Source: Candidatus Zhuqueibacterota bacterium 4484_188
Lineage (GTDB): Bacteria > Calditrichota > Calditrichia > RBG-13-44-9
Length of the DNA: 9,992 nucleotides
Assembly: GCA_002049825.1 (NCBI GenBank)
Contig: MVCZ01000005.1
Location: 1-9,992 of the forward strand
Direction: 5' to 3'
Shown: one piece after another, positions 7,327 through 9,992 of the stretch
Numbering within the stretch: position 1 is the stretch's first letter
How the letters are laid out: every line of letters starts with the position of its first letter
Made by a program: the position numbers and the translations under genes
Notes under the pieces: generated by a model
Told to the model about the DNA's origin: nothing
Databases searched by the model: none
What the model saw: the letters and a program-made list of their open reading frames with translations, nothing else

Positions 7327-8055
7327 CTAAGCCGCGCTGGTATGGTCGCTTATAAATACCGGTCGCCCATGCTCACGTTTCTGTGGGTCCCTGATTATTC
7401 CTTTCATCGTGCCAACCACATAAATAGATGAAATTCCCATTTCCTCGGCTGCCTGAAAAGCACCGATTGACATGGGGACTTTTCCCCCGGTGGTATCCAC
7501 AAATATTTCCTCACGCGGTATTTCGTTTTCTAAAAATCGTAGTAAAAAATTACTGACAATGTTTTTACTCTCTTCCGGGTCATCCGGGTTTTGAAGTTTA
7601 AATTTGTTTCCCTTTATAGCGGCTGAATCGGGAAAAAATTTTGTCTGATAAGGAGGCTGCGAAAATTTTTCAGCAAGTTGTGCGGCTATTTCCCGACTAA
7701 TACCGGAGTAGAGAAATGAAACATAGCGCGGTTTTAACCAGCGAAGTATCCATTCCGGCTGCTCACGACGACTGACCGGAATCACAACACAACCGACCTT
7801 TTCCTCCGGCACATCGAATGGTTCACCGACACTCTCAAAATGGGATCGTCTTAACCAACGACGGATATCCTGCCGGCGAAACCAGGCGATAATCGCTATT
7901 GCTATGGTCAAACAAGATAAAAAGTAACCCAAAACAATACCGGCATTATCCAGACCGGTAATAATATCCTTTGATAATGCCTGAGCACCAAACCAAAATC
8001 CCATCGAAACCAACAGAAATATTACAATAAATAGTAACACGGAAAAAATTTTCAT
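7327..8055 (-). CDS. Membrane-anchored CARF protein (2TM-CARF, Cam1-like layout)
   Basis: A 242-aa protein with two N-terminal membrane helices (about 4-24 and 37-58), a basic stretch (WFRRQDIRRWLRR) typical of a cytoplasmic juxtamembrane segment, and a C-terminal CARF domain from about residue 85. Two CARF signatures are visible: the first strand and loop CVVIPVSRREQP at 89-100, and IFVDTTGGKVPMSIGAF at 184-200, with Asp187, Thr189, Gly191 and Lys192 matching D-x-T-x-G-K. CARF domains bind cyclic oligoadenylates; membrane CARF proteins such as Cam1 respond to cA4 by depolarising the membrane. Cam1 itself has a different membrane part, so equivalence is only of layout. The ATG has GAGAG 6 nt upstream. 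The gene follows the SAVED gene by 69 bp, suggesting joint expression. The domain call is strong; pore activity is inferred. Confidence 0.88.
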   Translation of the reverse strand: MKIFSVLLFIVIFLLVSMGFWFGAQALSKDIITGLDNAGIVLGYFLSCLTIAIAIIAWFRRQDIRRWLRRSHFESVGEPFDVPEEKVGCVVIPVSRREQPEWILRWLKPRYVSFLYSGISREIAAQLAEKFSQPPYQTKFFPDSAAIKGNKFKLQNPDDPEESKNIVSNFLLRFLENEIPREEIFVDTTGGKVPMSIGAFQAAEEMGISSIYVVGTMKGIIRDPQKREHGRPVFISDHTSAA

Positions 8056-8124
8056 AATTTTCTCTCGTTTTATGAGGATTGACTATTAGTCAATATATTC
8101 ATTTAAAATTTATACATACCGGCG

Positions 8125-9147
8125 TTAGCATTCTTCTAAATTGAAGACCTTTTCATAACCTCCCAAACCGGGAAAATAATTGTACACCGTTGCACGGACA
8201 AATTTTCCCATTGCGCTGCCCACACAAAAGGCGATAGGTAACGGCACCGACAGGAATAAATGGAGTCGTTCTACATTTTCTCTGCCGGCAATATCCAACA
8301 AAACACTTGAGACTTCTTGCGATAAGAGAATCCAATCCTGATCAAGGGGGATGGTACCTTTGAATTTAGATTGGATGACAATTAATGGTAAGCCGCTTTG
8401 TTTACTCCGCTCGGTGACATCACCTACCGGGCTATGACCGGCAAGATATAAAGCTACTAAAACGTCCCTCCTTGGCATACCATTTAATTTATCTTCTCCT
8501 GAAGCATGAATCATTTTATATTTTTTAATTTTTGTTTTCAATTTATGGTGACCTTCGGGCGAATCGCTCTTTTCAAAGTTTATGATATCATGGTATGGAT
8601 TTCGACCGCTTGCCGGCATGTAATGGTAAAATACATATTCGTTCCGGCTACCAATGGTTGCACCCATGGCGAAAGCTAAAGTTGCCGGTCCGTTCATAAA
8701 AAAATGATATGTCTTTCTCCCCGGAATTCTTTCGGCAAGACGCCAGAATTTGTTTTCGATTTTAGTAATAGTCGTTTTCCAAACCTCCGGATCGGTGGAA
8801 AGCTGACTTTCCCGGCGAAAAATCCAATCCTCACCATGCAGCCCAAATGCCCGCTTGAGTTCGTGAACATGAATTCTGAAATCAGCCAGAGCCGTTTCGA
8901 CCTGGCTGCGTGTGTCCCGGTACTGGCTATCCCCTTTGCCGATTACTACCAGGTAAGGCACTCTTTTTTCTTTCTGTAATTTAATTTTGCGGAATAAATA
9001 TGAAACTACAATTCCTGCCATTGCCACAATAGTAATAATTCGCAAAATAGTCAGCTTTCCCTCGGCAGCCGCATCCGCACCGAAACCAATGGTAGCAATG
9101 AGAATTAGCCAGAAGTCCTGATCCCAAAGAAGTGTTTTGAATGACAT
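8125..9147 (-). CDS. Membrane-anchored SAVED-domain second-messenger sensor
   Basis: A 340-aa protein with two N-terminal membrane helices (about 11-27 and 33-52), a Lys/Arg-rich juxtamembrane segment, and a SAVED domain filling residues about 63-340. The C-terminal half ends with the diagnostic block LHLFLSVPLPIAFCVGSAMG at 295-314, then VYNYFPGLGGYEKVFNL. An earlier, related block, YHFFMNGPATLAFAMGATIG at 147-166, followed by YVFYHY, reflects the two CARF-like halves of SAVED. SAVED domains bind cyclic or linear oligonucleotides in CBASS and some type III CRISPR systems; fusion to two membrane helices implies a membrane-damaging or channel-type output. No CD-NTase is nearby, so a CRISPR (Cas10) signal is more likely than CBASS. 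The ATG has AGGT about 6 nt upstream. It is the first gene of the minus-strand block and lies next to the membrane CARF gene. Confidence 0.87.
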   Translation of the reverse strand: MSFKTLLWDQDFWLILIATIGFGADAAAEGKLTILRIITIVAMAGIVVSYLFRKIKLQKEKRVPYLVVIGKGDSQYRDTRSQVETALADFRIHVHELKRAFGLHGEDWIFRRESQLSTDPEVWKTTITKIENKFWRLAERIPGRKTYHFFMNGPATLAFAMGATIGSRNEYVFYHYMPASGRNPYHDIINFEKSDSPEGHHKLKTKIKKYKMIHASGEDKLNGMPRRDVLVALYLAGHSPVGDVTERSKQSGLPLIVIQSKFKGTIPLDQDWILLSQEVSSVLLDIAGRENVERLHLFLSVPLPIAFCVGSAMGKFVRATVYNYFPGLGGYEKVFNLEEC

Positions 9148-9287
9148 AAAAAACCTGAAATTTTTGTCTTCACTTCCTAATAAACCCGGGTTGTTCCCTC
9201 TGCAATAAAATAAACAATTTCAAGTAGAATTCAAAACCGTTTGATTTAATTAAAATTATAATAATTATCCAGGACAGACCAATATTT
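9148..9287 (-). promoter_or_regulatory. Upstream region and candidate promoter of the SAVED gene
   Basis: This AT-rich 140 bp holds no gene. On the minus strand a perfect TATAAT lies at 9260-9255 with TTGGTC at 9282-9277, spacing 16 nt, a plausible sigma70-type promoter starting about 100 nt before the SAVED ATG. Nearer the gene is a 10-bp perfect palindrome, AACCCGGGTT at 9183-9192, which would fall in the 5' untranslated RNA or act as a dimeric protein-binding site. The -35 match is weak, so the promoter is only a candidate. Confidence 0.35.
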
Positions 9288-9434
9288 CCCACGAAACACA
9301 CGAAATACACGAAAAATGAGATCTGTTTACAAGAATTATTCATGGTTATTTGATATTCGGTTCAAACCAGGTATTAATAATACGAAAGGCAGTCCTTAAT
9401 TTTTTTATTTCATGTCGTTCGTGTATTTCGCGGG
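9288..9434. repeat. MITE-like palindromic element with 27-bp imperfect inverted ends
   Basis: Two 27-nt arms face each other: left 9288-9314, starting CCCACGAAACACACGAAA, and right 9408-9434, ending GTGTATTTCGCGGG. Compared as inverted repeats they differ at five positions. The left arm contains three 9-bp tandem units of the form ACGAAAyAC (9291-9317). The 93 bp between the arms carries no reading frame. CACGAAA-type inverted repeats of this kind are common as small non-autonomous palindromic elements in bacterial genomes. No clear target-site duplication is visible, so mobility is inferred from shape only. Confidence 0.55.
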
Positions 9435-9735
9435 CCGAGTAGTAACAAATTATCAACACTTCCGGCAACACCGCAATTTAGTCTTTACATGGCTCAAAGT
9501 AGTTTTTCGGATAAGAATTTATTACCCCGGGGGGATGTTCATCATTCTGCACCGAAAATACAGCCGATAAATTCTGCATTCCCACTTACCCTGTTTCATG
9601 TCTTTCCCCTACCACACCTCCCTAGTTTTCCGCTGGATTTCATTCTTACGCTTTTCGGTCTTTACACTATCCCTGGCTTTAGCCGGATTTCGCACATCCG
9701 GCGCTCAACAATCTCCTCTTAAAACCAGGACGGTT
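9435..9735. other. Unassigned 300-bp hairpin-containing stretch next to the array
   Basis: No convincing gene is found here. A perfect 7-bp hairpin, GCCGGAT at 9682-9688 with ATCCGGC at 9696-9702 and a 7-nt loop, overlaps a second small palindrome, GGCTTTAGCC at 9675-9684, so the two cannot form together. The CCCCGGGG palindrome is at 9525-9532. The minus strand of about 9600-9660 is purine-rich. Short frames on either strand lack family resemblance. Because the array is transcribed leftward, this stretch is downstream of the array on its transcript and could be its 3' tail or a separate structured RNA. Confidence 0.35.
9522..9599 (-). CDS. Possible 25-codon small ORF, doubtful
   Basis: On the minus strand an ATG at 9599 with GGGG about 6 nt upstream opens 25 codons (MKQGKWECRIYRLYFRCRMM...) to TAA at 9522. 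The product would be small and basic with two cysteines. Only the ribosome binding site supports it. There is no family match I can name, and a frame this short arises easily by chance. Confidence 0.12.
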   Translation of the reverse strand: MKQGKWECRIYRLYFRCRMMNIPPG

Positions 9736-9780
9736 TTTATCCCGACAGTTCCTGGATGGACGGCTTTCTGTCGGGATAAA
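9736..9780. repeat. 13-bp perfect hairpin fused to the terminal CRISPR repeat
   Basis: TTTATCCCGACAG at 9736-9748 and CTGTCGGGATAAA at 9768-9780 are exact reverse complements around a 19-nt loop. The right arm runs straight into the remaining 20 nt of the last CRISPR repeat, sharing its first two bases (9779-9780). The loop contains TCCTGG (9750-9755), which can pair with CCAGGA at 9725-9730 outside the stem, allowing a pseudoknot. No T-run follows on either strand, so it is not a standard terminator. It could cap the 3' end of the pre-crRNA or mark a recombination or insertion point. Confidence 0.6.
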
Positions 9781-9992
9781 TAACGGGGTAGTCCAGACAT
9801 AAAAGGAGGTGATTTTATGGCTAAAAAAAATAAGCATAAACCATGTATCAATCCCCTCTGAATAACGGGGTAGTCCAGACGGAAAGGCGTCACGGAAAAT
9901 GATATTTATTTTTTTGAAGAAGTCTCAATGCCCTCTGAATAACGGGGTAGTCCAGACAAAGGCCAATTGACCGTGGACGTGCCCCAGGTCAA
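9779..9992 (-). CRISPR. CRISPR array, leader-distal end (partial, continues right)
   Basis: Three repeat copies are visible: a truncated one at 9779-9798 (20 nt), a full 36-nt copy at 9845-9880, and another at 9922-9957. The two full copies differ at two positions; all three share AATAACGGGGTAGTCCAGAC. Spacers are 46 nt (9799-9844), 41 nt (9881-9921) and at least 35 nt (9958 to the window end). On the minus strand the repeat starts GTCTGGACTACC and ends ATTGAGAC, the type III 5' handle, so transcription runs leftward, the same way as every gene here. The CCCC/GGGG pairing inside the repeat gives a modest hairpin. The decay of the leftmost repeats is what is expected at the end furthest from the leader. 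No Cas6 or Cas10 is in view; the repeat fits a type III system linked to the RT-Cas1 genes. Confidence 0.93.
9799..9844 (-). other. CRISPR spacer antisense to a translation start site
   Basis: The oldest spacer in view, 46 nt. Its plus strand reads like the start of a gene: AAAGGAGGTGAT (9802-9813), a full complement to the 16S rRNA 3' tail, then 3 nt, then ATG (9817-9819), GCT and a Lys-rich frame (M-A-K-K-N-K-H-K). The crRNA, made from the minus strand, would pair with that mRNA over its ribosome binding site and start codon. The frame in place runs only to a TGA inside the next repeat (14 codons), so it is more likely captured sequence than a local gene. Confidence 0.6.

Noticed and set aside
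8125..9147. CBASS operon
   Set aside because: SAVED-2TM proteins occur in CBASS, but no CD-NTase or other CBASS gene is visible, whereas CRISPR genes and an array flank it.
9489..9722. Plus-strand 77-codon frame beside the array
   Set aside because: No ribosome binding site, low-complexity Pro/Phe/Ser composition, opposite to all genes in the window.
9736..9780. Rho-independent terminator of the array
   Set aside because: The stem is strong but no T-run follows in either direction.
9817..9861. Local 14-codon gene M-A-K-K-N-K-H-K...
   Set aside because: The frame lies exactly within a spacer and ends inside the next repeat; a captured gene start explains it better.
9705..9893. Minus-strand 62-codon frame
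   Set aside because: It runs through CRISPR repeats and spacers and the hairpin, so the translation is an artefact of array sequence.

Overview
The window is a compact CRISPR island from a bacterium of moderate-to-low GC. Every gene I can support lies on the minus strand, so the locus reads from right to left. The Asp after the lipidated Cys in one lipoprotein and the RT-Cas1 fusion suggest a diderm bacterium. Most starts have GGAG-type ribosome binding sites, which argues weakly against typical Bacteroidota. I cannot name the genus.

Right edge (about 9779-9992): the leader-distal end of a CRISPR array with 36-nt repeats. On the minus strand the repeat ends in ATTGAGAC, the classic type III crRNA 5' handle, so the array is transcribed leftward and its leader lies beyond the window. 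The last repeat is cut to 20 nt and abuts a 13-bp hairpin. Left of it is about 590 bp without a convincing gene, holding a hairpin-rich stretch (9435-9735) and a MITE-like palindromic element (9288-9434).

Sensor and membrane block (9147 to 4925): a SAVED protein with two N-terminal membrane helices, then a CARF protein with two N-terminal membrane helices, then three genes I cannot assign to a named family: a 109-aa four-helix membrane protein, a 306-aa four-helix membrane protein with long charged coiled coils, and a lipoprotein with a von Willebrand factor A-like domain. SAVED and CARF bind cyclic or linear oligoadenylates made by activated type III Cas10 or by CD-NTases, so this block looks like a membrane response to CRISPR second messengers.

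Adaptation block (4683 to 286): cas2, a small stand-alone CARF protein, a PIN-family nuclease, and a reverse transcriptase-Cas1 fusion without the N-terminal Cas6 domain found in some relatives. RT-Cas1 with Cas2 can acquire spacers from RNA. The CARF and PIN genes sit tightly in the same run as RT-cas1, suggesting a signal-gated nuclease split over two polypeptides. In keeping with RNA capture or RNA targeting, one spacer carries, on the strand complementary to the crRNA, a perfect Shine-Dalgarno plus an ATG and start of a reading frame.

No Cas10, Csm/Cmr subunit or Cas6 is visible. The interference complex must lie beyond the window or be supplied in trans. The 285 bp after RT-cas1 carry an unusual set of alternating TTCGCAAA palindromic repeats.
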